Counted from the first letter of the stretch, positions 47,440 through 61,024 are shown. The stretch is 64,000 bases of DNA from Flaccisagitta enflata (GCA_965153355.1 OZ231127.1:37448001-37512000); one strand, 5' to 3'. Notes: generated from the sequence alone by a model not told the origin. A program made the numbers and translations.

Positions 47440-47560
47440 TGGAATCATAAGTCATCTGCCCCTCCGGGGCCGCTGCCCCTCTCACCATCACATTTTTAGA
47501 TAAACTAACCTTGGGGCATCAGGAACCGCTGACCATGTAACGCTTTTGCGACTATTTTGT
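47440..47560 (-). mobile_element. Solo end of the GCGGCCCC element
   Basis: AAGTCATCTGCCCCTCCGGG, GCCGCTGCCCCTCTCACC, then GAACCGCTGACCATGTAACG, CTTTTGCGAC, equivalent to the left end of the 62330-63113 element. Confidence 0.75.
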
Positions 47561-47827
47561 ATTTTTTGGTTCTGCACTTCTCCAGTTTTGCCGCTTCCAG
47601 CTTCCTATCGGTATACTGTCTGGTAATGTATCTGTCATTTCACGCACATCAATAAGAGGTTGTGTTTGTCGGTCTATGGGTCGGTCTGTCGGTATCTTGC
47701 AAGTTTCTATTGCATACATGCGTATTTAGTCGTGCTGCCCTCTTACGTTTATCTCCCTCTTCAGTTCTCATACTTTCCCAATTTCTTCTCACTCATTTTT
47801 TCTATTGTCTCGCTATTTCTTTTTTTT

Positions 47828-47885
47828 ACCTTCTTTCTTTCTTTCTTTCTGTCTTTGTCTTTGTCTTTTCTTTCTGTCTGTCTTT

Positions 47886-47960
<75 letters not shown>

Positions 47961-48053
47961 GACGTTCTTTTTCTTTCTTCCTTTATTCCTTTCTATCTTT
48001 TTATCCTTCTTTCTCTCTTTCCTTCTCTTTCTTTCTCTCTTTCTTTCTTTCTC

Positions 48054-48105
<52 letters not shown>

Positions 48106-48134
48106 TCAATTCCCTTTTTCTTTCTTCCTTTCTC

Positions 48135-48173
<39 letters not shown>

Positions 48174-48310
48174 CCCTTTCTTTCTTTCAAAGTTTCTTTC
48201 TCTCTGACGTTCTGTCTTCCTTTCTATTTTTCTGCTTTTTTTTCTATTTCTTTCTTTCTTTCCGTCCGTCTATCTCTCTGCTGTTCTTTCTTTCTTTCTT
48301 TCTTTTTCCT

Positions 48311-48394
<84 letters not shown>

Positions 48395-48545
48395 TCATTC
48401 TCTTTCTCTCTTTCTTTCATTCTTTCTCCTTTGAATCCTAGTTACCTCCTTCTTCTTCTTCTTCTTCTTCATCTTCATCTTCTTCTTCTTCTTCTTCTGC
48501 TTCTTCTTCTTCTTCTGCTTCTTCTTCTTCTTCTTCTTCTTTCGA
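47828..48545. repeat. (TTTC)n long array ending in (TTC)n
   Basis: About 600 bp of TTTC with interruptions, then TTC from 48450. Serine/Phe/Leu frames here are spurious. Confidence 0.97.
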
Positions 48546-48683
48546 TTCTCGATTTCTCAGTTGTCATTTGTCTTTCAGTTACAGAGGGCATGAAAAGACT
48601 CCTGGTCTGAGACGCGCTCTTTAATTTTCAACATTAAACGTAAAACAAATAAAAAACATCGGAAGTTATAGCAAATGCAGGAT

Positions 48684-48684
<1 letters not shown>

Positions 48685-48740
<56 letters not shown>
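48685..48740. repeat. (CT)n microsatellite
   Basis: Pure dinucleotide run. Confidence 0.97.
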
Positions 48741-48743
<3 letters not shown>

Positions 48744-48856
48744 CTGTTACGTTCTTACAAGATGAAATGCGTAAAGAATCTCTTGGTTAATTGCATCTTA
48801 AAAAAAGCGAATAGCGTCGCAATCAAGATCGCGTTTTTTTTTTCTTGAAAAGGGTT

Positions 48857-49001
48857 GACGGAAAACTCTTATTTTGCATAGAAAATGAGAAATTCAAAAA
48901 TCGAAGAACATCACCCTCTTCTAAATTCATTTCTCTACAAAGTGATGTTTTCAGAAATGCAAAATTCAATCGCGTTTGGGAGATTAAGAGTTTTCCGTGA
49001 G
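48857..49001. mobile_element. Foldback element, 145 bp
   Basis: GACGGAAAACTCTTA at the left and TAAGAGTTTTCCGTGAG at the right, with inner TTGCAT / ATGCAAAA matches. Confidence 0.75.
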
Positions 49002-49752
49002 ACTTAAAGTTTTTTCTACAGTCTCGTCATTGAGATTTTCCCCTCAGTTCAGACTCGTAAATCGCGTTGAAACTGATTCAGCTGACTACGGGTGACGTAT
49101 TAATATTAAATCAACTGATATCAACCAGACCCATACCTCAGAGAGCCATACAGTCCATGTACAGTCATGAATTTTGACAATTTCTTGTAATTTTCAAGAA
49201 AGAGCAAATTGACTTTATCACTTAACCAATCACCTTATTTATTTTTTTCCAGCCCACATATGAGGCAGTTATCCCTTTTCTTGGCCGGGGTTCATAAAAT
49301 ATGACTATAATCTCCTAATTAATCAAAAAAACGAGGAATATAAGACATCCTCTTTGCGAAGATATACATATGAATGTCAAGAGCAATCTCAAATTATCAC
49401 CTAAGTTTTTTGTTTCTTTGCTGTTTTATTTCACTTTTTTTTTCTTCAACTCACATCTATAGTTCATTGGAAGATTTTGAACAGTTCCCACATCTTAGGA
49501 GTATGTCCAGTGTTAGTAAACAAGTGTTGGACACAATACTTTGTCATTTTTTTCACTTGGTAAAGGTAAAAAGTAAGTGGCAAAGAAATACCGTGCTCAA
49601 AAGAACCGCGTCATACGACATTTGGTTACCAAATGCTACTCAATGCAAATTAGGATAGACTCAATTTTGAGCATTCGAATAAGAAATCATTTTCAAGCGC
49701 TTTTCATATACCATTTGCGTGAGTTAAGCCCAATATACTAAGAAAATCGATC

Positions 49753-49877
49753 TGGACTTGATCTGGGCATCAATACTGTAGTTGTATAGAATGACTATGG
49801 AAGAAATTTTTCACACAACTACAGCAATCATTTCTATTCAACTACAACATTGATGGTACGGTGCCTAGATCAAGTCC
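49753..49877. mobile_element. Foldback element, 125 bp
   Basis: GGACTTGATCTGGGCATCAA, TACTGTAGTTGTATAGAATGA paired with ATTTCTATTCAACTACAACA, TTGATGG and AGATCAAGTCC. Confidence 0.85.
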
Positions 49878-50893
49878 AATCAATTTCCCAAGTAGATGTC
49901 GCTCTTATTTTGCAAATGGAATAAGAAAAGTGCTTGGAAATGACTTCTTGTTGGAATGCCCAAATTGAGCCCATCCTGATGCAAATGCAATATTTTGCTA
50001 GCACGTGCCACTTAGTGCAAATGCGACATTTTGCTACCAAGTGCCAATCAGTGCGGTGTGAGTCTGTACCAACCTTTGCAAAGGTGGAAAAAGAAAAATT
50101 GAAGAAAAAGAAAGAAAACCTCTTAGCCAAAGTCTTTGGAGAGTTCCTGACTGGTGTGGGTCACTTTGGGAATCGAAAGCGGTTTTGGTCATTCAACAGA
50201 TTCTCTCTTCTGTAGCACATGCGTCCAAAAGAAGGACAGGTGCGTGGGAGGCACGTTTGAGGCAAAGAAGCGAAACTGCAGGGGTGAACATTGCATAGAC
50301 TTGAGCAGTGTTTTATTTCTCTCTCCCCCCTGGTCGTTGATTTTTCTTCCCTGACTGATCGAAGAAAAGTTTTATTTTCTATCCCAATATGGTAGAATTT
50401 GAGTCAAAAGGGTTGGGTTAGATTTAGAAAGAATGTTTTTTTTTTCAGATTCTTTTTTGTGGTGCGCGTATCAACTAGTAAGTAAGAGGTCACAAGGCCC
50501 TCTTCCATTTACTTCAGTTTGGGTATAGTGAGGGATATTGTTCCAATTTTCATATACAAAGATAAGATCAATCATTATAATGGAGTCAGGCCGCAATGTT
50601 AGATTGAGCAGAAAGCTTGTTCAAGATAATGTTAGATTGAGCAGAAAGCTTGTTCAATTCCTCGGTAAAATCAGGTTTTAGGATTTCTCCCGAACAAGAA
50701 CGTGTTATATTAAGCAATTCATGCAAAAAGCGTGAAAACTCTCCCTTCCCTTCCCCCCCCCCTGACTAAGTGAGCTCGAAATACTGGAAGCCCAAAAACA
50801 GTAATCTCTCGAGTCAAGGAGGTCTGACTTGGTTCAATATCGGAGTTAGAAACAGATAGCGGCGTGCTAGGGGAGGCACAATTTTTGCCCTTG

Positions 50894-50898
<5 letters not shown>

Positions 50899-50978
<80 letters not shown>
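50899..50978. repeat. (GA)n microsatellite
   Basis: Pure dinucleotide run left of the 50985-51250 island. Confidence 0.98.
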
Positions 50979-51388
<410 letters not shown>

Positions 51389-51799
51389 GCAGCCATAGAG
51401 AAGTACACAAATAGACACAGACGAGACGCACGGATAGAAAGATAGATTCGCTGCTAGACTAAGTAGTAAGTTAGATAGGGAAGACAAGGATGAAGCAAAA
51501 TTCCGACCGATTGAGGGACAAACGGCTCTTAAAGTTCATGTGACTGTTGGCGTTAGCCGCGTATCTCCATAAAAATGTAATCAGGCCTGTTGGTCTATCC
51601 ATCCATCCATCCATCCAGAAGTCGATCCTTCTGTCTCACCGTCCATCTGCCTGTGCATCTATCATGCATTTACTACACAATATTCTCTCCGTAAAGAATA
51701 CGCAATTTACGCATCTTTGTCCGATCGGGCCTGTTTTCTTAGGCTTTGGTCTTCCTGTCGTATGGAAGCTTAAGGCTTAACTGAAGGAAGTCACTCGAT

Positions 51800-52080
51800 G
51801 CTCCTTGTTACGTCAAAGCATGCGGCACATTGTGGTCAACGAAGCGGTGAAATCCGAGCTGCACGTGGCTACTCCCCAGTGGAATCCCCGCAGGCTTTCC
51901 GGCGCGAGCCAAAGGGGAATTTGCGACCCGAAGCGTTTTTAAAACGGAGAGTGCTCGGCTGACTTGACGGCCTGTCCCCTTCAGCGACTGAGGAGGCCGC
52001 GGGCCTCGTCCCCGACTCAGCGGCATGGCTTGGTCACTTGCAAGCCGCTTATTGACATTGTGCCTGAGGAGGTTAAAACA
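51800..52080. other. GC-rich unique island, unidentified
   Basis: Markedly more GC-rich than its surroundings. The plus strand has a 40-codon ATG frame from 51819 (MRHIVVNEAVKSELHVATPQ), the minus strand a 72-codon frame. Potential stems include GCGGCATGGCTTG / CAAGCCGC. It could be a small exon, a transferred fragment or a structured RNA; no family was recognised. Confidence 0.35.
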
Positions 52081-52296
52081 AGACTAAACTTAATGGTGCA
52101 CTGGTATTCTATCAGTCAGTCTATTACTCACTATCAAGGTCTATCAAGTCTGACAATCTAACATATGTATACCATTGAGAGTTTCAAAGGCTATTGTGTA
52201 TTATTTAGATAGGGTTGAGTAGTAATGTTATCCCACTTTCATACCATGGTGGCTCTCGCCGTAGGAAAAAAGTCGTAAATACTAAGAAAGAAAGAG

Positions 52297-52303
<7 letters not shown>

Positions 52304-52358
<55 letters not shown>
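52304..52358. repeat. (GA)n microsatellite
   Basis: Pure run. Confidence 0.97.
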
Positions 52359-52360
<2 letters not shown>

Positions 52361-52584
52361 TCTGCGTGTGCAGGCAAGCTCAGGCAAATCTGTCAAAAAT
52401 TGCATTTTTCATATTTTGACCCTTTTACTTTATTGAGATTATAGTTATGTTATGGCAAGAAGGGCCAGCATGCATCTTTTATCAACCCACTTGTATACTC
52501 TATGTGTTGCCAGTATCCAAAAATTATCATCATGGGTGTTTCAAAGTTAAAAAAGACTTAAGTTAGTCAAGATCCCATTTTTTA

Positions 52585-52724
52585 TAAACAAGGCCAAGAA
52601 GGCTAATAAGATGCTATGTGTGGATTGTTGAACAAATGCGTTACCCAACCGACCGAGCAATCAACCAACAGACCAACTGACGGACACAGCCAGTTATAGA
52701 GGTGCTTTGTCGCACCTAAAAAAG
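52585..52724 (-). mobile_element. GTCY element, GTGCGAC subfamily
   Basis: On the minus strand: TTTTTTAGGTGCGACAAAGC, ACCTCTATAACTGGCTGTGT, a GTCC/GGTT array, then a decayed 3' part ending TTGGCCTTGTTTATAA. Confidence 0.82.
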
Positions 52725-53964
52725 TAAAACTAGAAAAAAAAAGGATTAAAAAAACCATGAATCCAAAATTTGTCATCATGAAGACTTCTGGTTGGCGCCA
52801 TTTGAAAGAAAGAAATCAGCTCTTTCTAGGCTTTTAATTTCATGCATAATCTTATTTCACAAAGAAAATATATTAGATATGAATTTTCCTCTGCAGGTCT
52901 CAAAAAGTCGAAGAATCTTCGAAACTTCGTCTTTTTTTTCCAAACCAGTCATTGGATCCTCTGACGGATAGCAAATTCGCAATTGAAAACTGAGCTACCG
53001 CACATTCGGTGATACAGGGGTATCCTCAGCCATAACCGCGAAATAATGACTTTCGAAAATGCGTTTTTTTCTGTTGTCATATTGTAATATGTGTATATAC
53101 GGATCCAAATCCAGTTTTGCAACGGTTTTTTCGAAAAAAAAGATGTCCATTCTGACCCTGATTACAAGTGTAGTCAGTGACCTTCCAGATTCTATTAAAG
53201 TCAATTGTTGACAAAAATCGTTAAAAATGCCTATAAATCAGACATTTTGGATAGTTTCTCCCTTTGGCCCGTAAGTGCATGCATTTTCACCGTCACAACC
53301 CAAATATCTCATTTTTTTGTCAAATAATGTAGCCATAGTGGATTATTGAATTATCATCCTAAATTTACATATAAAGCGCTGAAACGACAGCCATATCATT
53401 TTTTGCACAATAATGCACAACATGAGACCACTTCTGCAAGGTCGGTGATTGATGTCAGAGCAAGTTGGAGAAAGTTTGATCACCGCCCGGTCCCGCCCAA
53501 GGACGGTTATCTAGTGATTACTGATTTTTTGATTATGTAAATAAGGCTGTTGCGAATTTTACAAAATGCGAATTCAAGCAGGTTAAAGGTTTCTGCGTCG
53601 CAAGCTTAAGGGAAGATATGTTTGTAAACCAGTTGCACAATCACCCGACCAAATATCAACCAACTAACCAACCAACGGGGCAAACGACTTTCTAACAAAT
53701 AAAGATAAAATCGAGTTTTCCAGAGGGTAAAAAGCAGATCATGGCTGAAGCTTTTCCGAGTGGAAGTCTATCATTCATGAATATTCAGCCACTTTTCGGT
53801 CCATCGGTCCGTCCGTCCGTCCGTCCATATGTCTGTCCGTCACAAAGTCCTTTGTTGAGGTTTTCCGCTCCTGCCTACCCGTCCGCGACTAATGCTGCCG
53901 TGTATACGACTTTGTTGACATGTGAACATATGCGATCTGTCAGGTAAAATGCGTCAGTATTATC

Positions 53965-54031
53965 ATCTGAATAATCTATATTCTCATTATCATCACTTTT
54001 ATCATTATTTTCATCATTATTATTATTATCA

Positions 54032-54116
<85 letters not shown>

Positions 54117-54155
54117 TACTATTATTATTATTATCATCATCATCACCATCATTAC

Positions 54156-54191
<36 letters not shown>

Positions 54192-54222
54192 TATCATCAT
54201 TATCATCATTATCATCATTATT

Positions 54223-54257
<35 letters not shown>

Positions 54258-54318
54258 TATTATCATTATAATAACTATCATCATTATTATTATTATTACT
54301 ATCATCATTATTATAGTG
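53965..54318. repeat. (ATT)n / (ATC)n compound trinucleotide array
   Basis: About 350 bp of ATT and ATC units. Confidence 0.97.
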
Positions 54319-54583
54319 TCTTCTGTGATAGAACTATTCATCAAATGACCTAATGGATTTTTTTGTGGTTTGACGGTTTGCTCTACAATGATAATAGAGT
54401 TCATGAACTTTAACAGAAAATATTGATTTCTCAAATTCTTCGCACTGTGGATAGCAACCAAGCAATATAAAGCCAAAAAAAAACTTATTCTTTAGTTGAT
54501 AGTTTTCAACTATAAAATATAGATAAGGTCATTAACTAATGTGCATTAGAAATATATAAGGTTATTAAACCAATGTGCGTCAA

Positions 54584-54771
54584 TTTTTAGTTGCGTGCAC
54601 GCAACTCTACAATCCGCTCTGTCGGTCAGTCTGTCGGTAACACTTTGCTTTTTTGATGTCTATAGGCGGTTTTGAGGTTACAGCTCCTGCATAGCTGCCT
54701 AGCTGGTCTATTACATCACTGCCCCTGCCCACCCGCACGCAACTTGGCCAGCCATGTATCAGGGCTTATTT
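54584..54771 (+). mobile_element. GTCY element, GCGTGC subfamily, complete copy
   Basis: TTTTTAGTTGCGTGCACGCA, ACTCTACAATCCGCTCTGTC, GGTCAGTCTGTCGG, a longer middle, GCCCCTGCCCACCCGCACGC, AACTTGG, then a decayed 3' hairpin. Both 5' and 3' motifs carry the T/A version (GTTGCGTGC, GCACGCAAC). Confidence 0.85.
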
Positions 54772-54852
54772 CAGAAATAAGTCGGGCAGATATTGAAGGA
54801 TAGTTTCAGTTTAAAAAAAAAAATTATTTTAAGTTTTAAAAGCTTTATTTAA

Positions 54853-55076
54853 AAAACAAAACCTGATATACGGCTATCCCAGTCACACGCAGGTGGGCAG
54901 GGGCCCTATCTGAGGTAGCTTGATCATTCAGTGGACAGGAGTAGTGAGGCAAAATATTATGAAAACCCTAAAAAGTAGTGTGAAGGACAGACGGACAGAC
55001 CAAGGATGAACCAATAAACAGAGACCAACAAACTAACAAAGCAGGGTGTAGATTAGCATAGCACATGACTAAAAAT
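54853..55076 (-). mobile_element. GTCY element, GCGTGC-type, degenerate copy
   Basis: CAAAACCTGATATACGGCTA, GTCACACGCAGGTGGGCAGG, a GACGGACAGACC-type array, GCAGGGTGTAGATTAGCATA, GCACATGACTAAAAA. Confidence 0.75.
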
Positions 55077-55159
55077 TGGATCTGGGTTCTAAATAATCCT
55101 CAGCAGTATGGATTTGTATGAATAAATACAATTTATAATGCAAAATTTATGTTACCCTT

Positions 55160-55565
55160 AAACAAATTTTCCTTGAAAATTTTTGCAAAAATCACAAAAA
55201 TGTGTCAATTTTCTTATATATTCAAATGTAAAGCTTAATGATCTATCAATTCTAAAATTTTGATTCAAGATTCATATTCCTAGTAAAGTTTTCAATCATT
55301 TGATAGGTCACATTGTATACTTTTATATAAGAATATGACTTTCATATTGTAGGCTACCGTTTGAAACGGTGGCATATAATATGAAATTTTTTTTTTTTAA
55401 ATATATAGTATGACCTATCAAATGATTGGAAAGTATAGCAGGAATATGAATCTTGAATCAGAATTTCAAAATTGATAGCTCATTAAGATTAACATATAAA
55501 TATATAAGAAAATTGACATATTTTTGTGATTTTTGAAAAAAAAACTTTAAAGAAAATTTTTTTTA
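55160..55565. mobile_element. Large palindromic foldback element, about 400 bp
   Basis: Left-arm segments AAAAATCACAAAAATGTGTC, GATTCAAGATTCATATTCCT and AATCATTTGATAGGTCA recur inverted in the right arm (TGACCTATCAAATGATT, AGGAATATGAATCTTGAATC, ATTTTTGTGATTTTT). The centre is GCTACCGTTTGAAACGGTGGC, itself palindromic. Confidence 0.9.
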
Positions 55566-55994
55566 GGATCAATATTGATCATTCATCATAAAATGTACCT
55601 GTTTTTACAAGTCAGTACTGCCGAGTAATTGCTTAAACCCATATCCAATTAAAGCCTATTGCCTACCTATAGTGGCATGCTGAAACTTGTAAATTTTTAT
55701 CTAAACATGGAATTTTTGAAGAATATATGTAAAAAATCATTTTTTATAATATTTCATAGTATTTCCAATGATAAAAAACTATCAAGAGGTTTTGGCTGAA
55801 GATGACACCGTTTCAGACCATAGTGTACCGCCTGTATCGAATCTCAAATCTGACGATTAATTTGCCCCAAATTTCACCTCGAGCTTTGTTTAGGCCATTG
55901 CAATGCAATTTCCTTGCTTGCCGTCGTTCATCAGATATTTCTACGTTAATGGCGCCACTGAGAATGTGATAAACGAGCTCTCTGTCTCTCTCTG

Positions 55995-56063
<69 letters not shown>

Positions 56064-56180
56064 GCCCAGTTTCGTCCAAAGGGAAGCTTCATTAGTAAAC
56101 ATATCCGGTTTCAAAGACGTTCTGTAGATGGAAGCAATGAGAAGAAATGATGGCTTTCCTGGCAAGAAACCCCACTTTGG

Positions 56181-56239
<59 letters not shown>

Positions 56240-56381
56240 TCTGGGCGCGACGCGGTGCTCCGAGGGTACAAAGTCTCAGTGCTCCTAAAAATCGTATTTT
56301 CTCAGTGCTCCGAATTTGGAGCACTGAGAAACAGTAATCTCTCTCTTTTCCTTGATTCTTTCTGTTATATGCTGTCTGTGG

Positions 56382-56415
<34 letters not shown>

Positions 56416-56416
56416 T
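55995..56416. repeat. Three (CT)n arrays
   Basis: At 55995-56058, 56181-56240 and 56383-56416, separated by unique sequence with a local CTCCGAATTTGGAGCACTGA palindrome near 56305. Confidence 0.9.
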
Positions 56417-56439
56417 AAACTACTACTTCTCTATCTTGC

Positions 56440-57290
56440 CGGTATCTCAGCTTCAAAGCCTATGTCCCTGCCACATGGCCCAAATCCTAACCTCAATCCC
56501 AAATCCTAGCCCTAAGACCTAAGACCATCAATATCAGCCCTTAGGCCCAAATCCTAACCACTAGGAGAAGGAGAAAGTTCTTAAAGTGTGAAAGCTTATG
56601 AAAGTTGAAACAACATTGCCCTTACAAAAGGAGGCCAGAATTCTCCAATTTACAAAGGATAAAAGCCTTGCAAGCTTTCAATGGTGTTTACTCCGGATTG
56701 CTCACAACTATCCTTTACAATTAACAAAAGAAATGCTTACCTGAAAAAACCATCAGCTTGACTGCATATCTCATTAGTATAGGTTCGGACAAACTGTTGA
56801 CAAACTGTTGACCAACATTTTCAAAGCATTGAAACCAAACTAAAGATGAACCTCACTCTATTGGAGCAGCTATATATCTGTTATGTTTATAACAGAAGCA
56901 AATTCATTCTTAAAGTTCTTTTATTGTCTGCAGAAAAAAAAATGTGGCAGGGTGTAGAATAGTATAGCACTTGACTTATAAACACTACTAACTTCATGTT
57001 CAAGGCTCATGTCACAAACTGTGGTCAAAAATTTTCAAAGCATCAAAACCAAACTATAATCATTTTTCCATCATTTTAAGATAATGATGTTAAAAACAGA
57101 AAATACATTAACTCAGGACACAAAAAAAGGTTTTAAGTTTTGCTTTAAAACTAAATAATTTTTTTCTGAAATGGCGTGATCAAGAAAAAAATTTTTTTTT
57201 TCTAAACATTTTTATAATTTTTGTAATCTTTGTTTCATATTATATTATTTTTTATGTATCCTTATATTTGGACAAATTATTGTGACACAA
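56440..57290. other. No gene recognised
   Basis: A short AAATCCTAGCCCTAAG-type repeat (56470-56560), then AT-rich sequence containing a decayed GTCY 5' end (56945-56985). Confidence 0.5.
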
Positions 57291-57291
57291 T

Positions 57292-57393
<102 letters not shown>

Positions 57394-57637
57394 AAAGCAA
57401 CAAAAAAAATTAAGAACAGTGATAATACAATATCTCACTGCTTAGAATTAGGAATATCAAGAAAACAAACAAAATGGGACATCTCAGGGCTCTGAATTCG
57501 GAACACCGATACGTACCCGGAGAGTAATGGTCCTTACCTGCGTTTACTCATTTTCTAACTTCACCTTTGAGAGAACTGATTTTGAAAAGAAACACTCAGT
57601 GACAGTGTCACACACTCCCCATCCTAAACAGACACAT

Positions 57638-58063
<426 letters not shown>

Positions 58064-58283
58064 CACGCAAAAAACACACACGTTCATCTGTCCGTTTCAT
58101 CTCTCTTGGACTTGGGTCAACCCATTGCATCGGTTGGCTGTTAATCTTCTCCTCGTTTTCTTTGGACTCTGCTCTGAGCCGCGTAAAGACGTCAATTGAC
58201 TTCGAGTTAAGTGTTATCGATATCTTTAAGCATCCTCGACGTCGGTCTCAATATATGTAACGATGCTTTTCCAGACAATTGGC

Positions 58284-58395
58284 CATTCTGCCGATCGCGG
58301 ATGTCTCTTATTTCGCCATTCTACCAATTGTCAATGTCTCTTATTTCGCCATTCTGCCGATCGCCGTTGCCTCTTATTTCGCCATTCACATCCCG
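58284..58395. repeat. 36-bp minisatellite
   Basis: About three units of CATTCTGCCGATCGC..GTCTCTTATTTCGC with variants. Confidence 0.85.
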
Positions 58396-58567
58396 CCTAT
58401 CTCATACCCTCATTCGCCCAAGTCGCTTTTCTATTCTCATTCTATACTATACTCATTTGCCATACCACATAATCTTTGCCAGTGGCAAACATTATGTGCC
58501 ACTCACCACTTGCCATTCGCCACGCTTGAGGTTCATCACTTATCATTTGCTTTTTGCTCATTTGTCG

Positions 58568-58568
58568 C

Positions 58569-58634
<66 letters not shown>

Positions 58635-58708
58635 GGTTGTGGTCGTGGTTGTGGTTGTGGTTGTTGTTGTTGTTGTTGTTGTTGTTTTTGTTGTTGTTGT
58701 TGTCCTCG
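58568..58708. repeat. (GTT)n with GGTTGT segment
   Basis: Trinucleotide array with a hexanucleotide block in the middle. Confidence 0.96.
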
Positions 58709-59189
58709 TTTTTGTTATTATCGTTCTTAATACTATGTTGTCGAAAAACGAAGAGTTAATTCACGTTTTCCAATACCCAATTATCCGTTTTCGTCTTTTG
58801 TTGAGACAACGGATTATGAGACCTAAAACCGACATTTGGATTGAATTTATCGTATCAAGGTGATATTAAAACCTCTTTCATCCCCATGGGCCCAGCTAGG
58901 GGCTTGGAGTGTGAAGGAAGCAGGGGCAGCGATGGAGCTAGCTTGTTAACTAATGGACCTTTCCGGCTTTCGCTTTCTTCCCTTCCTCTGTTTCGACGTT
59001 TCTTCTCCTTCGTCATCTTCATGTTCTGTTTTCTGTTTTCTTCTTCTCTCGTTGTTCCTCTTCCTGTTCTGCCCCTTCTCCTACTTCTGGTTTTTGGCGC
59101 CAGCCATCAGATTTTGCGAGCTCAATGTAATGAGATTGGGGAGGCCTTCACTTGTGCAGCCTGAACAGAAATCAGGGTTTTTACCAAGG

Positions 59190-59530
59190 AATCATCAATG
59201 GTTGAACAATTATTGCATTTCATGCCAACAATAAAAGTTAACCATATCGTTATTTTGTCAATTTATCTGTACACCTGTTTTTCCCTAATTTTCCACTGCC
59301 TGTATAGTGTATATATGAGGCAGGTAATTTGCCTATATTATGATATGGTTAATTCCCTCAACATACCTATTGGTTGCCTTTTTGATACATCAAAGCCTAG
59401 AAAATTAGATATTGGAAAATCAATTTTAAAAGGGCGTGGATTAGCTCGTTATCAGACAAACACCTCCAACTTTTTTCCACTCCGCCTGAAACAGAGGCTT
59501 AATCAGTTTTATGAGCTCACTGCGTGACCC
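59190..59530 (+). other. 109-codon open frame, unrecognised
   Basis: Starts MVEQLLHFMPTIKVNHIVIL with hydrophobic stretches and a basic C-terminal part (KPRKLDIGKSILKGRG). Composition is not repetitive, but no family, splice context or homology could be seen. Confidence 0.2.
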
Positions 59531-59569
59531 CTTATAGAAACTACCGTTTCTTTCAAAATTTTGTTCTCT

Positions 59570-60070
59570 AGTCGCGTGCACGCCACTCTATGACCCGCTC
59601 TGTCGGTTGGTTGGTTGGTTGGTCGGTCGGTTGGTCGGTTGGTCGCTCGGTCGGTCGCTTGGTCGCTCGGTCTGTCTGTTTTAACGCTTCGTTTTTTTTC
59701 ATAATTTTCGTCATTTCAAGTCATTTTTGGTCATTTATTTTTGTCATTATTGTCACGTTTGTGACATATGTTATTTTTGTCATTATTTTCATCATTTTTC
59801 TTCATTTCAAGTCATTTTTGGTTATTTAAGACATTTTGTCATATTTGTTATGTTTGTCATTTTTTCATATATGTCATATTTGTCACATTTGTTATCAATG
59901 TCATATTTGTCATTTTTTGTCATTTTTTGTTGTAATAAGTCATCTGTAATCATTTTAAGTCATTCTAAGTCATACTGACATACTTTGTCATTTTTTGAAA
60001 CTTTGTCATAATTTGTCATAGTAAGTCATTTTAAGTCAATTAAAGTCAATATAAATCATTTTGTCATTTC
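59570..60070 (+). mobile_element. GTCY element 5' end with expanded (TCATTTTTG)n tail
   Basis: TAGTCGCGTGCACGCCACTC, TATGACCCGCTCTGTCGG, a long GGTT/GGTC/GCTC array, then about 380 bp of TCATTTTTG/TCATTTTAAG repeats, also seen in short form at 11950-11990 and 16980-17003. Confidence 0.8.
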
Positions 60071-60110
60071 TTATCTTGAAACTGGTGGCTTTCGAAGCCT
60101 AAATTGAAAG

Positions 60111-60293
60111 TGGGCTGAACCCCGCTATAACGGATTTCAGGGGACCAACAATTTTCTTCTGTTACAGGCGGAATTTTGTTATTGCCAACAAAGGAAACAA
60201 AAGAAACAAAAGAAACTTGAAGGGACCATGAATTTGTATCTGTTATCGGCGGAATTCCATTGGTGGCTGGTCCGTTAGAGCGGGGTTCAACTG
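60111..60293. mobile_element. pogo-like MITE, GAACCCCGCT termini
   Basis: Left CTGAACCCCGCTATAACGGA and right TCCGTTAGAGCGGGGTTCAA, CTG, with TA after the right end; inner GGCGGAATT present in both halves. CAGTTGAACCCCGCT ends are typical of pogo/Tigger-like non-autonomous elements. Confidence 0.8.
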
Positions 60294-60299
60294 TAGGTT

Positions 60300-60640
60300 T
60301 TAAGGCTGAAATTGAAACTGGTGGGTTCCACGACTAAAGTTAAAACTGGTGGGTTCTAAGGCTTGAATTGAAACTCGTGGGTTTCAAGGCTGAAATTGGA
60401 ACTGGTGGGTTTTAAGGCTTGAATTGAAACTGTTGGGTTTAAAGATTTAATTGAAACAGGTAGCATTTTGAGGCTTGAATTGAAACTGGTGGGTACCAAG
60501 GCTTGGATTGAGACTAGTGGGTTTCAAGGCTTGAATTGAAATTGGTGGGTCTCAAGGCTTGAATTCAAACTGAGGGGGTTTCACGGCTTGAATTGAGACT
60601 GGTGGGGGGTCTTAATTGAAACTGGTGGAGTCAGGTCAAT
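60300..60640. repeat. 26-bp minisatellite
   Basis: Units of TTGAAACTGGTGGGTTTCAA, GGCTTGAA with many variants. Confidence 0.9.
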
Positions 60641-60811
60641 GAAGCTATTTATGTCCCGCACGCAACTTATAGGTGTTGGCCTTGTTCACAGAGCTCCTAG
60701 CTCCTACCAGCTGATACCTCGAGCTACATAGCATAATGGTTTGCTGAGTCAGCATGTCAGCTTCTCCACTGCTGAGAAAGAAGTTACTTAAGTTGAGATT
60801 CTCGTCACTAC

Positions 60812-61024
60812 TTTTTTAAGTCGCGTGCTACGCGACTCTACACCCCGCTTTGTCAGTCCCTCCGTCGGTCCGTCCATCCATCGGTCCGTCCGTCCGTCAC
60901 ACTTTACTTTTTTGGGGGGGGTTTGGGATTTTTGGCTTCACTGCCCCTGCCCAAATGATCCCGTGACCTCAATTACGGCCCACCCGCACGCGACTGGGGC
61001 AGCCGTGTATCCGGCCTTGTTTTT
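60812..61024 (+). mobile_element. GTCY element, GCGTGC subfamily, complete copy
   Basis: TTTTTTAAGTCGCGTGCTAC, GCGACTCTACACCCCGCTTT, (GTCC)n, CACACTTTACTTTTTTGG, GCCCACCCGCACGCGACTGG, GGCAGCCGTGTATCCGGCCT, TGTT. Both motifs carry the C/G version (GTCGCGTGC, GCACGCGAC). Confidence 0.88.
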
